Positions 26,513 to 35,700 of a DNA stretch of 64,000 nucleotides are shown here, one piece after another (within the stretch, counting starts at the first letter, position 1; each line of letters starts with the position of its first letter). The stretch lies in NCBI GenBank assembly GCA_958452575.1, contig CAUDUM010000004.1, forward strand, positions 138,664 to 202,663. Direction: 5' to 3'. This stretch comes from an uncultured Eggerthellaceae bacterium (lineage in GTDB: Bacteria > Actinomycetota > Coriobacteriia > Coriobacteriales > Eggerthellaceae). The notes beneath the pieces were generated by a model. It saw only the letters and a list, made by a program, of their open reading frames with translations, searched no databases and was not told where the DNA came from. The translations under genes were made by a program, and so were the position numbers.

Positions 26513-28078
26513 ATGGAAAGCAAACAACTGCAAAACGCCTGGCAGGAAGTCTGCGAGCAGGTGAAAAGCTACCCCAATGTGGCGCCGTCGCAGGTGACCG
26601 CGTTCTTCTCGCGCCTCGCGCCCCAGGCGATGAGCGAGGACTTCCTCATGCTCACCGCCGACACCGAGTTCATCAAAACCTGGATCGAGCAACACTACCT
26701 CGACCACATCAAGCAGGCGCTGATCGACCTGCGTGGAGTCGACTTCACCGTTGCGATAGAGGTCGATCCCACCGCCCAGCAGGCCGCCGAACCGAAGGGC
26801 GCGGTAGACGCGCCACGATCAGCCCAACCGGATGCGAAGCCGCGGGCGGCAAGCTCCGGCGACCAAACCGTCGAGAAGAAGCAGAACCGCGCCGCCGCAC
26901 CCGCGGATAGCACGGATCGCCCGTCGCCGCTTTCCCCGAGCAGGCTGCGCGCCATCGACGACCTCTCAGTGCCGGCGGAGGACCGCTACCTTTCCGCAGA
27001 CGACCGCATCGAATTGGATGCAAGTCCCACTTCGTCGCTCACCTTCGAGAACTTCGTCATCGGCGATTCCAACCGCATGGCCTACTCGATGGCGGTCGCC
27101 GTAGCGGAGGCTCCCGGCCGCGCGCACCTGAACCCCCTGTTCATCTACGGGAAATCGGGTCTGGGCAAGACCCACCTGCTCAGAGCCATCCAAAACTACA
27201 TCCGCGAGACGATGCCCCATCTCTCCACGATCTATGTGGATTCCGCAGAGTTCCTCAGCGACTACACCGAAGCCGCGGCGGGCCATGACAAGGAGAAATC
27301 GAGCTACCGCAACTTCAAGCAGCGCTATGAGGAAGCCGACGTGCTCCTGATCGACGACGTGCAGTATCTCCAAGGCAAAAAGCAGACGCTCGACATCGTT
27401 TTCCAGATCTTCAACAACCTCACCAGCCGCGGACATCAGATCGTCCTTTCCGCGGACCGTGCACCGAAGAACATCGACATCGACGAGCGTTACAAAACGC
27501 GTTTCAACTCGGGCGGGACGTTCGACATCCAGCCTCCCGAGATCGAGACGAAGCTATCGATCATCAAAAGCTACCTGGACGAGTACCGCGAGAACGAAGG
27601 GGACCCTTCCTTCTCCATTCCCGACGAGATCCAGATCTACATCGCGGAGATCTCAAGCTCCAACATCCGCGAGCTCAAGAGCGCCGTGACCAAGGTCATC
27701 TACCAGATGACGTACTTCAACCGTCCCAACCTCTCTTTGGACGATGTGAGGACCCTGCTTGAGAACCATTTCTCAGGAGGCCCGTCCAAGCGCCTCTCCA
27801 TCGCCGACGTGCAAAAAGAGGTGGAGGCGTTCTACAAGGTCAGCCACAGCGACCTGGTCGGCAAGAAGCGCTCGCGCGAAATCGCCTATGCGCGCCAGAT
27901 CGCGATCTACCTTTGCCGCCAGATGCTCGATCTGCCTTACAACGACATCGGCAAGAAATTCAACCGCGACCACACCACGGTGATGTACTCGGTGACCAAC
28001 GTCGAGAAGAAGATGCAGGAGAGCCGCGAGCTGCGCGAGGAGCTCGAAACGCTCAGCCAGATCATCCGCGAGCTGTAG
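26513..28078 (+). CDS. dnaA: chromosomal replication initiator DnaA
   Basis: A 521-residue AAA+ initiator. Domain I 1-80, a long Ala/Pro/Asp-rich domain II linker (about 85-165), domain III with Walker A GKSGLGKTH (213-221) and Walker B LLIDDVQ (Asp280, Asp281), and domain IV with the DNA-binding signature around 490-505 (YNDIGKKFNRDHTTVMYS). It binds DnaA boxes and melts oriC. The ATG at 26513 is preferred because GAGGAAG precedes it and domain I begins there; an upstream in-frame ATG at 26468 is less likely. Confidence 0.95.
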   Translation: MESKQLQNAWQEVCEQVKSYPNVAPSQVTAFFSRLAPQAMSEDFLMLTADTEFIKTWIEQHYLDHIKQALIDLRGVDFTVAIEVDPTAQQAAEPKGAVDAPRSAQPDAKPRAASSGDQTVEKKQNRAAAPADSTDRPSPLSPSRLRAIDDLSVPAEDRYLSADDRIELDASPTSSLTFENFVIGDSNRMAYSMAVAVAEAPGRAHLNPLFIYGKSGLGKTHLLRAIQNYIRETMPHLSTIYVDSAEFLSDYTEAAAGHDKEKSSYRNFKQRYEEADVLLIDDVQYLQGKKQTLDIVFQIFNNLTSRGHQIVLSADRAPKNIDIDERYKTRFNSGGTFDIQPPEIETKLSIIKSYLDEYRENEGDPSFSIPDEIQIYIAEISSSNIRELKSAVTKVIYQMTYFNRPNLSLDDVRTLLENHFSGGPSKRLSIADVQKEVEAFYKVSHSDLVGKKRSREIAYARQIAIYLCRQMLDLPYNDIGKKFNRDHTTVMYSVTNVEKKMQESRELREELETLSQIIREL

Positions 28079-28121
28079 CCCGGCCGTCGGCGCCGTCAAA
28101 GATTCCCGCGTGGCGACAGCC

Positions 28122-28330
28122 TGTGGAAAGATGTTCAACAAGCGGTTCATCTTCTGTAGAAAGATAAAAGCACGCGCATCCGCTGTGGAAAGACGGTGCG
28201 GTTCCTCCACAGCGGGAATCGAAGGAAAAGCATCCTCCCACCTGCGGCGCGGCGGGTTTTCCCACAATCCACCGCCGTTATTACCACTACTAGGAAAGAT
28301 TAGAAATATAAAAGATCAAAGACAATCAGC
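28122..28330. other. oriC: origin, right part between dnaA and dnaN
   Basis: The 357-bp dnaA-dnaN gap has TGTGGAAAG at 28122-28130 and 28184-28192, a variant TGTAGAAAG at 28155, and TTTTCCCACA at 28257-28266 (one extra C), followed by an AT-rich stretch at 28278-28325 that could be the unwinding element. This fits a bipartite origin of the Bacillus type. Confidence 0.6.
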
Positions 28331-28368
28331 CTGATGTCTTTCGCATCCCCGTCCGGCGGCTCAGCTAG

Positions 28369-28374
28369 TACAAT
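28369..28374 (+). promoter_or_regulatory. candidate -10 element for dnaN
   Basis: TACAAT, 62 bases before the dnaN start, without a recognisable -35 hexamer. Confidence 0.35.
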
Positions 28375-28435
28375 GTCATCTTGCATCGACAAACGTCCGC
28401 GCATACGAGGGCGAACAGAGATAGGAAGGTAAGCC

Positions 28436-29536
28436 GTGAAGCTCAGCATCAACAAAACGGAACTCCAAAACGCCTTGGCAGTCGTGTCCAAGGGGGCATC
28501 GTCGCGTTCCACCCTCCCCGTCCTTTCGGGCGTGCTGCTCGAAGCCCGCGGGGACGAGCTGACGCTTCAAACGACCGACCTTGAGCTTTCCATCCAATAC
28601 ACCTCCTCCGCGCTTGTGGAGGAGGAGGGCAGGGCCGTGGTGCCGGCCAAGCTGTTCTCCGACATCGTGAAGAACCTCTCGGATGCCGCCGTGCATATCT
28701 CCGCTGACGAGGAGTCGGCGGACATCGCCTGCGACGGCGCATCGTTTAGCATTAAGGCGCTCAACCCCGACGATTTCCCCGGCTTCCCGCATGTGGACGT
28801 GACACAAAGGATCGAGGTGCCCTTCGCTCAGTTCGCCGCGATGGTGCGCCGCGTCGCGCGCGTCGTTTCCCGCGACGAGAGCCGCGCCATCCTCACCGGC
28901 GTTTTGGTCACGCTTGAAAACGGCGTCTTCAAGATGGTGGCCACCGACTCGTACCGCCTTGCGGTGACGGAGACGCGCATCGAGGGCAACCTCGCCGACG
29001 ACTTTCAAGCCGTGATCTCCGGATCGTTCATGCAGGAGATCGCCGGGCTGCCCAAGTCCGAGGAGCCCGTCACCCTGGCGCTGGCGGAAAACCAGATCGT
29101 CGTGACGTACCGGGATACGGTTTTCGTTAACCGCAGGATCGAGGGCAACTTCCCCAACTACAAGCAGCTTCTTCCCGACAGCCACGCGCTGCGCGCCACG
29201 ATCGAAGTTGACCGCCTGGTCGCCGCGGTCAAACGCGCTTCGCTGCTCGGCCAAGCGGCGGCGCCGGTGCGCTTCGACATCAACGTTGCCTCCCAGACGC
29301 TGCAGCTTTCCGCCGCGGCGCAGGATGTGGGCAGCGCGCAGGAGACGATCCCGTGCGTGTGCGAAGGCGAGGACGTGGAGATCGCGCTCAACTCCGCCTA
29401 TGTGCTCGAGGGGCTTTCGGCGGTGGAGACGGAGAAGGTGAATCTCGAGATCATCTCGTCCATGCGCCCCGGAACGTTCACTGCCGACGGCGACGAGGAC
29501 TATCTCTACCTCGTCATGCCCGTCCGCATCGCGTAG
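28436..29536 (+). CDS. dnaN: DNA polymerase III beta subunit (sliding clamp)
   Basis: A 366-residue clamp of normal length with three similar domains. Typical blocks: MKLSINKTELQNALAVVSKGASSR at the N-terminus, VVSRDESRAILTGVL in domain 2 and the C-terminal YLVMPVRI that forms part of the protein-binding pocket. It tethers the replicative polymerase to DNA. GTG start at 28436 after AGGAAGG. Confidence 0.97.
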   Translation: MKLSINKTELQNALAVVSKGASSRSTLPVLSGVLLEARGDELTLQTTDLELSIQYTSSALVEEEGRAVVPAKLFSDIVKNLSDAAVHISADEESADIACDGASFSIKALNPDDFPGFPHVDVTQRIEVPFAQFAAMVRRVARVVSRDESRAILTGVLVTLENGVFKMVATDSYRLAVTETRIEGNLADDFQAVISGSFMQEIAGLPKSEEPVTLALAENQIVVTYRDTVFVNRRIEGNFPNYKQLLPDSHALRATIEVDRLVAAVKRASLLGQAAAPVRFDINVASQTLQLSAAAQDVGSAQETIPCVCEGEDVEIALNSAYVLEGLSAVETEKVNLEIISSMRPGTFTADGDEDYLYLVMPVRIA

Positions 29537-29556
29537 CAAAGGTCGCTCGTTTAGCC

Positions 29557-30669
29557 ATGGGGTTGATGCTGCGGCGTCTGGAGTTCGTCGATTTTCGGAA
29601 CTATTCCCATCTCGAACTGGCAAATCTGGGGAAGCTCACCGTTTTCGTCGGGCCGAACGCGATCGGCAAAACCAACATCATAGAGGGCATCCAGCTCCTC
29701 ACCGCCCAGACGTCCTTCCGCAATCCCTCGGCTGCGCAGATGGTGCGGCACGGAGCACCCTTCGCCCGTCTGGACTCTTGGGCGTCGGATGGGTCCCGCG
29801 ATCTGATGTTCACGTTGCAGGTGGTGGATGGCAGGAAGAAGCGCCTGCTCAACGGCAAAGCAAAGAGGGCGGCGGATTTGCGGGGGATCGTGCCGTCGGT
29901 CGCCTTCACCCCGGATGACCTGGAGTTGGCGCGCAGCGCCTCGGCGCCGCGCCGCGACGCCCTCGACGTGCTGGGTGCGCAGCTTTCCGCCAACCACCAC
30001 CGCATCCGTTCCGACTACGAAAAGGCGCTCAAAGGGAAAAACCGCCTGCTGCGCGATGAAGCCCCCGACGACTTGATCGCCAGCATGGATGAGGTGATGG
30101 TGATGGTGGGCGCGCAGCTGACCTGCTACCGCGCCGCGCTGTTCAGCCGCTTGGCCAAGGCGATGGGGGAGTTCTACGCGCAGATAGCCAGCGGCAAGGA
30201 GCGTCTGGAGGCAAGCTACACCCCATCATGGATGGAGCACGACCCCGAGGCGATCGTCATGCAGACCCCTTCGCGTGACGAAGCACGATCCCTCATCGAG
30301 TCCTCCCTTGCCGCAAAGAGGGATGAGGAGCGGGCTCGCCGCCGCAGCATCGTCGGACCCCACGCAGACCATCTCGACTTCTTCATCGACGGCCGCAACG
30401 CGGCGGTTTACGGAAGCCAAGGACAGCGTCGCTCGCTGGTTCTGGCGTTCAAACTTGCGGAGACGGCATTGATCGAGGATATGCTCGATCAGAAGCCGGT
30501 GCTGCTGCTCGACGACGTGATGGGGGAGCTGGATTCCGACCGGCGCCGCGCGTTGCTGGCGTTCGCGCTCGCCGATCTGCAGACGTTCATCACCACGACA
30601 GGGCTGTCGTATTTCAGCGACGATCTGCTGAGCCGAGCCGATGTCGTTGAGCTTCCGATAAAGTCATGA
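29557..30669 (+). CDS. recF: DNA replication and repair protein RecF
   Basis: A 370-residue SMC-like ATPase. Walker A is GPNAIGKT (32-39), the signature region is GSQGQRRSLVLAFKLAE, and Walker B is LLLDDVMGELD. It loads RecA at gaps behind stalled forks. The start is ATG 29557, with ATG 29566 as an alternative; neither has a clear ribosome site nearby. It lies 20 bp after dnaN. Its stop overlaps an ATG as ATGA, opening a 12-codon frame (see 30666-30749). Confidence 0.95.
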   Translation: MGLMLRRLEFVDFRNYSHLELANLGKLTVFVGPNAIGKTNIIEGIQLLTAQTSFRNPSAAQMVRHGAPFARLDSWASDGSRDLMFTLQVVDGRKKRLLNGKAKRAADLRGIVPSVAFTPDDLELARSASAPRRDALDVLGAQLSANHHRIRSDYEKALKGKNRLLRDEAPDDLIASMDEVMVMVGAQLTCYRAALFSRLAKAMGEFYAQIASGKERLEASYTPSWMEHDPEAIVMQTPSRDEARSLIESSLAAKRDEERARRRSIVGPHADHLDFFIDGRNAAVYGSQGQRRSLVLAFKLAETALIEDMLDQKPVLLLDDVMGELDSDRRRALLAFALADLQTFITTTGLSYFSDDLLSRADVVELPIKS

Positions 30670-30749
30670 AACGCGTTGATCGCTTGCGATCAACGATAAA
30701 ATGAAGAAGTTGTTGAAATCAAACGATATCTCCCCGCAAAACGGCTGAG
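30666..30749 (+). other. two coupled mini reading frames between recF and gyrB
   Basis: ATGA at 30666-30669 starts a 12-codon frame (MKRVDRLRSTIK, stop 30702-30704), whose stop overlaps the ATG of a 15-codon frame (30701-30748, MKKLLKSNDISPQNG). A 20-base palindrome (30675-30694) lies in the first. In many actinobacteria dciA (DUF721) occupies this place; these may be its remnant, a regulatory leader, or chance. Confidence 0.3.
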
Positions 30750-30792
30750 AAAGCGTCAGAGTGCGGCAATTCCGGCCTTTACCATACTTGAT

Positions 30793-30803
30793 TATGCTAA
30801 AAT
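30793..30803 (+). promoter_or_regulatory. candidate extended -10 promoter of gyrBA
   Basis: TATGCTAAAAT contains an extended -10 (TGC then TAAAAT at 30798-30803), 114 bases before gyrB. No good -35 hexamer is seen. Confidence 0.5.
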
Positions 30804-30916
30804 TATGCGGTTAGCTTCGCACCCTCTAATCCCTGTCCCCGGATATCAACACGCCGGGCGATCTGCGCCCGAATGCGCTGGGAGAGCGTGCGATCGAAGA
30901 AGCGAAGGAGCGTTCT

Positions 30917-32878
30917 GTGGCGAACAAACCAGGACATTACGGCGCCGAGGACATCCAGGTCCTCGAGGGTCTCGAGCCGGTGCGCAAGCGCCCCGGCATG
31001 TACATCGGATCCACCGGCCCGCGCGGCCTGCATCATCTGGTGTACGAAGTCGTGGACAACTCCGTTGACGAGGCGCTGGCGGGATACTGCACCCATATCG
31101 AAGTGTGGATCCACGCCGACAACTCCATCACCGTCGCCGACAACGGCCGCGGCATCCCCGTCGAGAAGCATCCCAAAGAGAAAATCCCCACCGTCGAGGT
31201 AGTTCTGACCATCCTCCACGCCGGCGGCAAGTTCGGCGGCGAGGGGTACAAGGTCTCGGGCGGCCTGCACGGCGTGGGCGTGTCGGTCGTCAACGCGCTC
31301 TCCACGCGTGTCGAGGTGAACGTGCGCCGCGACGGCAAGGAGTACGCGATCGACTTCAAACGCGGCAAGACCAACACCAAGCTGCATGAAATCGGCAAGG
31401 CCAAGGGCACGGGAACCAAGACGACGTTCTGGCCCGATCCCGAGATCTTCACCGAGACCACGATCTTCGACTACGACACCCTTGCGGACCGCTTCCGCGA
31501 GATGGCGTTTTTGAACAAGGGCCTCAAGATCATCCTGCACGACGAGCGCTCCGATCCGCGTGCGATGGAAAGCGAGCCTCTCGCCGAGCCCCGCACCGAG
31601 GTGTTCCAGTACGCCGGCGGCATCGTCGACTTCGTGAAATACCTCACCGGCGGCAAGGAGACGCTCAACAAGCCGATCTACTTTGAAGCCGAAAACGCCG
31701 ACGGCGTCGTGGAAGTGGCGATGCAGTGGACCTCTTCGTACTCCACCAACATGGTCATGGCGTTCGCCAACAACATCAACACGCATGAGGGCGGCACCCA
31801 TCTCGACGGATTCAAGCAGGCGGTCACCCGCACGATCAACGAGTACGCGCGCAGCAAGGGCATCCTCAAGGAGAAGGATTCCAACCTCTCCGGCGACGAT
31901 ACGCGCGAGGGCCTTGCCGCCGTCATCTCCGTCAAGCTGCATGATCCGCAATTCGAGGGCCAGACCAAGACCAAGCTCGGCAACACCGAGATCCGCCCCC
32001 TCGTCCAGGGCGCGGTTACCCAGGGATTGGGCGAGTACCTCGAGGAGAATCCCACTCCCGCCAAGCGTATCGTCGGCAAGGCTACCCAGGCGCTCAAAGC
32101 GCGCGAGGCCGCTCGCAAGGCGCGTGAGATGACCCGCCGCAAGAACGTCCTTGACTCCTTCTCGCTGCCGGGCAAGCTGGCCGACTGCTCTTCGAAGAAC
32201 CCCTCCGAGTCCGAGATCTTCATCGTAGAGGGTGACTCCGCAGGCGGCTCCGCCAAGCAGGCGCGCGACCGCAAGACGCAGGCCATCCTGCCCTTGCGCG
32301 GCAAGATCCTCAACGTCGAGCGCGCCGGCCTCCACCGCTCGCTTTCCAGCGACACCATCAGCTCGCTGATCACGGCGATCGGCACCAACATCGGTGAGGA
32401 TTTCGATGCCGACCAGGCGCGCTACCATCGCATCATCATCATGACCGATGCCGATGTCGACGGCGCCCATATCCGCATCCTGCTGTTGACGTTCTTCTAC
32501 CGTTACATGCCCGAGCTGATCAACCGCGGCTACATCTACATCGCGTGCCCGCCGATCTTCGGCGTCAAGAAGAAGAACACCCGCTCCACCAAGATCGAGC
32601 GCTACATCTACGATGAGAGCTCGCTGAGCCAGGTGCTGGCCGAGATGGGCGGTTCGGACAAGTTCGACGTCCAGCGCTACAAGGGCCTTGGCGAGATGGA
32701 CCCCGATCAGCTGTGGGAGACGACGATGGAGCCGGCTTCCCGCACGCTGCTCCAGGTGAGCATCGACGATGCCGCCGAGGCGGAGCGCACGGTGAGCAAT
32801 TTGATGGGTGATGCGGTCGAACCCCGCAAGGAGTTCATCCAAAAGCACGCCAAAGATGTCCGCTTCCTTGATATCTAA
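30917..32878 (+). CDS. gyrB: DNA gyrase subunit B
   Basis: A 653-residue ATPase subunit. GHKL ATP site: EVVDNSVDEAL, DNGRGIPV and GGLHGVGVSVVNALS. TOPRIM metal-binding residues: EGDSAGGSAKQ and DADVDGAHI. The C-terminus (YKGLGEMDPDQLWETTMEP) is normal, and length fits the Gram-positive form without the long insert. With GyrA it introduces negative supercoils. GTG start at 30917 follows AAGGAG. gyrA follows after 8 bp, so they form an operon. Confidence 0.97.
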   Translation: MANKPGHYGAEDIQVLEGLEPVRKRPGMYIGSTGPRGLHHLVYEVVDNSVDEALAGYCTHIEVWIHADNSITVADNGRGIPVEKHPKEKIPTVEVVLTILHAGGKFGGEGYKVSGGLHGVGVSVVNALSTRVEVNVRRDGKEYAIDFKRGKTNTKLHEIGKAKGTGTKTTFWPDPEIFTETTIFDYDTLADRFREMAFLNKGLKIILHDERSDPRAMESEPLAEPRTEVFQYAGGIVDFVKYLTGGKETLNKPIYFEAENADGVVEVAMQWTSSYSTNMVMAFANNINTHEGGTHLDGFKQAVTRTINEYARSKGILKEKDSNLSGDDTREGLAAVISVKLHDPQFEGQTKTKLGNTEIRPLVQGAVTQGLGEYLEENPTPAKRIVGKATQALKAREAARKAREMTRRKNVLDSFSLPGKLADCSSKNPSESEIFIVEGDSAGGSAKQARDRKTQAILPLRGKILNVERAGLHRSLSSDTISSLITAIGTNIGEDFDADQARYHRIIIMTDADVDGAHIRILLLTFFYRYMPELINRGYIYIACPPIFGVKKKNTRSTKIERYIYDESSLSQVLAEMGGSDKFDVQRYKGLGEMDPDQLWETTMEPASRTLLQVSIDDAAEAERTVSNLMGDAVEPRKEFIQKHAKDVRFLDI

Positions 32879-32886
32879 GGAGAATC

Positions 32887-35616
32887 ATGGCAGACAACAC
32901 TGAAGACAAGAACCCCCAGGAGCACGACGGCTCGCTCGACGAGCTGTTGGACCGCGCGGAGCAGGATGCCGCCGATCAGGACGAGGCCGCCGAGGTTTCG
33001 GAGGTTTCTGACGAGTCCGGGCATACGGCAGGCGCCGGCATGTCCGACGAGGCCCGCGCGCAGTCGATGATGGTGGACATGCCCAACCCGCATGGCGCCA
33101 TCGTCGAGGACGCCAACGGCGGCGAGGGCACCATCGTGCGCACCGCCTACCTGGGCAAGGAGATGCAGACCTCCTTCCTGGAGTATTCGATGAGCGTCAT
33201 CGTCGCACGCGCCCTGCCGGACGTGCGCGACGGTTTGAAGCCGGTTCACCGCCGCATCCTGTACGCGATGAACGAAAGCGGCTACACGCCCACCCGCCCC
33301 CATATGAAATCCGCCCGTACCGTCGGCGACGTGATCGGCAAGTACCATCCGCACGGCGACTCCGCGGTGTATGACACCATGGTCCGCCTGGCGCAGCCGT
33401 TCAGCATGCGCGTGCCGCTGATCGACGGCCACGGCAACTTCGGATCGATCGACGGCGACTCCGCCGCCGCCATGCGCTACACCGAAGCGCGTCTGGACAA
33501 GGCCGCCATGGAGCTGCTGCGCGATCTCGACAAGGAGACGGTCGACTTCCAGCCCAACTACGACGAGAGCTTGGAGGAGCCGACGGTTTTGCCGGCACGT
33601 TTCCCCAACTTGCTGGTCAACGGCTCCAACGGCATCGCCGTCGGCATGGCTACCAACATCCCGCCGCATAACCTGGGCGAGACCATCGATGCGACGTGTC
33701 TGATGCTGGACAACCCCGACATCACCACCGATGAGCTGATGAAGGCGCTGCCTGGTCCGGACTTCCCGACCGGCGGCATCATAATGGGCAAAAAGGGCAT
33801 CCTCGACGCCTACGAGACCGGTCGCGGCTCGCTGACCATCCGCGCCAAATGCTCGGTGCAGGAGGGTAAGAACGGCAAGAGCACCATTGTTGTCAGCGAG
33901 ATTCCCTACCAGGTCAACCGCAACCGCCTGCTCGAAAAGCTCGGCGAGCTGGTGCGCGACAAGAAGCTGCCCGAGATCAGCAATATCCACGACGGCGCTG
34001 ACCGCCACGGCATCGACATCATCATCGAGCTCAAGCGCGACGCCATCCCGCAGGTGGTGCTGAACAAGCTCTACAAGCACACCCAGCTGCAAGTCGGCTT
34101 CGGCGTCATCATGCTGGCGCTCGTCGACGGCGTGCCGCGCGTCATGTCGCTCAAGGAGATGCTGCACTACTACATCCTCCATCAGGAGGACGTCATCGTG
34201 CGCCGCACGCGCTACGAGCTACAAAAGGCCGAGGAGCGCGCGCATATCCTGCAGGGCTACATCATCGCTCTCGACAACATCGACGAGGTCATCTCGATCA
34301 TCCGCTCCTCGCAAACCGACAAGGAGGCGGGCGAGCGCCTGACCGAGCGCTTCGGCCTCACCAAAAAGCAGACCGACGCGATCCTCGAGATGCGCCTGCG
34401 CCGTCTGACCGGATTGGAGCGCGAGAAGATCGAGTCCGAGCTGGCCGAGCTGCTTGAGAAGATCGCCTACTACAAGCGCGTCCTCGAGGATCCCGCCCTG
34501 GTGCGCCAGATCATCAAGGAGGAGCTGCAGGAGATCAAGAAGAAGTTCAACACGCCGCGCCTCACGCTTCTGTCCGAGGCGGCCAAGGACCTCGATGTCG
34601 AGGACCTCATCGCCGAGGAGAACATGGTGGTGACGGTGACCAAGGCCGGCTACGTGAAGCGCCTGCCGGTCGCGACCTACCGGCAGCAAAAACGCGGCGG
34701 CAAGGGCATGCAGGGCGTCAACCTGAAGGACAACGATTACGTCGAGCACCTTTTCGTGGCGTCGACGCATGCGTACATGCTGTTCTTCAGCACGCGCGGC
34801 AAGGTGTACCGCCTGAAGGTGTACGAGCTTCCCGAGGCCGGCCGCCATGCGCGCGGCACCGCGATCGTCAACCTGCTGCCGCTCGAGAAGGGCGAGAGCA
34901 TCTCTGCCGTCATCGCGACTAAGGAGTTCCCCGCCGACGAGTACCTGATGTTCGCCACCGCCCACGGCATGGTCAAGAAGACCTCGATGGATCTGTACGA
35001 CCGCACCCGCCGCGACGGACTCATCGCCATCAACCTGAAGGACAACGACGAGCTCATCAGCGTCCGCCGTGTGGCTCCGGGCGAGAAGGTCATCATGGTC
35101 TCCTCCGCCGGCAAGGCGATCATGTGGGATGAGAGCGAGGTCCGCGCGATGGGCCGCGACACGATGGGCGTGCGCGGCATGAACGTGCCGCCGATCGCCA
35201 AGGTCCTGGGCATGGAGATCGCCAGTCCCGACACCGACTTGTTCGTCATCACCGAGAAGGGCTACGGCAAGCGCACCCCGGTGTCGGAGTACCCCGAGCA
35301 TCATCGCGGCGGCCAGGGCGTGTTCACCATCACGATGACCGAGAGGAAGGGTCTTCTGGCTGCTATGAAGATCGTCTTCGAGGACGACGAGATCATGATC
35401 ATGTCCGAGGAGGGCGTGGTCGTGCGCACGCCGGTTTCCGGCATCTCCGAGCTCGGCCGCTCCACTCAGGGTGTCCGCGTGATGAACGTCGCCGAAAAGG
35501 ATCGCGTGACCGCGGTCGCCATCTCGAACCGCAGCAAGAAGAAGCGCGGCGCGAAGGCCGACGACGCCGGAGACGGCACGATGACCGACGCCGATATCGA
35601 CGAGATGGAGGAGTAA
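32887..35616 (+). CDS. gyrA: DNA gyrase subunit A with acidic N-terminal extension
   Basis: A 909-residue subunit that cuts and rejoins DNA. Catalytic Tyr198 lies in AAMRYTEARL (Tyr122 in E. coli numbering). About 76 extra acidic residues precede the usual start of the family. The quinolone-determining region reads HPHGDSAVYDT with Ser159 and Asp163 (E. coli Ser83, Asp87), the wild-type, fluoroquinolone-sensitive residues. The C-terminal beta-pinwheel includes a GyrA-box-like QKRGGKG. The ribosome site AAGGAG overlaps the gyrB stop. Confidence 0.96.
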   Translation: MADNTEDKNPQEHDGSLDELLDRAEQDAADQDEAAEVSEVSDESGHTAGAGMSDEARAQSMMVDMPNPHGAIVEDANGGEGTIVRTAYLGKEMQTSFLEYSMSVIVARALPDVRDGLKPVHRRILYAMNESGYTPTRPHMKSARTVGDVIGKYHPHGDSAVYDTMVRLAQPFSMRVPLIDGHGNFGSIDGDSAAAMRYTEARLDKAAMELLRDLDKETVDFQPNYDESLEEPTVLPARFPNLLVNGSNGIAVGMATNIPPHNLGETIDATCLMLDNPDITTDELMKALPGPDFPTGGIIMGKKGILDAYETGRGSLTIRAKCSVQEGKNGKSTIVVSEIPYQVNRNRLLEKLGELVRDKKLPEISNIHDGADRHGIDIIIELKRDAIPQVVLNKLYKHTQLQVGFGVIMLALVDGVPRVMSLKEMLHYYILHQEDVIVRRTRYELQKAEERAHILQGYIIALDNIDEVISIIRSSQTDKEAGERLTERFGLTKKQTDAILEMRLRRLTGLEREKIESELAELLEKIAYYKRVLEDPALVRQIIKEELQEIKKKFNTPRLTLLSEAAKDLDVEDLIAEENMVVTVTKAGYVKRLPVATYRQQKRGGKGMQGVNLKDNDYVEHLFVASTHAYMLFFSTRGKVYRLKVYELPEAGRHARGTAIVNLLPLEKGESISAVIATKEFPADEYLMFATAHGMVKKTSMDLYDRTRRDGLIAINLKDNDELISVRRVAPGEKVIMVSSAGKAIMWDESEVRAMGRDTMGVRGMNVPPIAKVLGMEIASPDTDLFVITEKGYGKRTPVSEYPEHHRGGQGVFTITMTERKGLLAAMKIVFEDDEIMIMSEEGVVVRTPVSGISELGRSTQGVRVMNVAEKDRVTAVAISNRSKKKRGAKADDAGDGTMTDADIDEMEE

Positions 35617-35640
35617 ACGGCTGAGAATCAGTCCGTTTTA
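35615..35640 (+). terminator. hairpin overlapping the gyrA stop codon
   Basis: AAACGGCTGA pairs with TCAG-T-CCGTTTT around a GAA loop; the stem begins inside the TAA stop. A second terminator follows at 35668. Confidence 0.55.
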
Positions 35641-35649
35641 CCGCTAAAA

Positions 35650-35665
35650 CGTTTCACGTGAAACT
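35650..35665. promoter_or_regulatory. parS-like site 4 downstream of gyrA
   Basis: CGTTTCACGTGAAACT keeps the 14-bp GTTTCACGTGAAAC core of parS, with different outer bases. It is about 14 kb from the parAB cluster on the other side of oriC. Confidence 0.8.
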
Positions 35666-35667
35666 GG

Positions 35668-35700
35668 AAAGGGCGCCTATGGCGCTCTTTCTTCATTCTT
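35668..35700 (+). terminator. terminator after gyrA
   Basis: AAAGGGCGCC (35668-35677) pairs with GGCGCTCTTT (35681-35690), three-base loop, followed by CTTCATTCTT. It overlaps the 3' end of the convergent nuclease gene. Confidence 0.75.

Noticed and set aside
30803..32848. A 681-codon minus-strand frame opposite gyrB, and similar long frames opposite gyrA, dnaN, typA and iorA
   Set aside because: All lie antisense to well-recognised core genes and have shadow-like composition.
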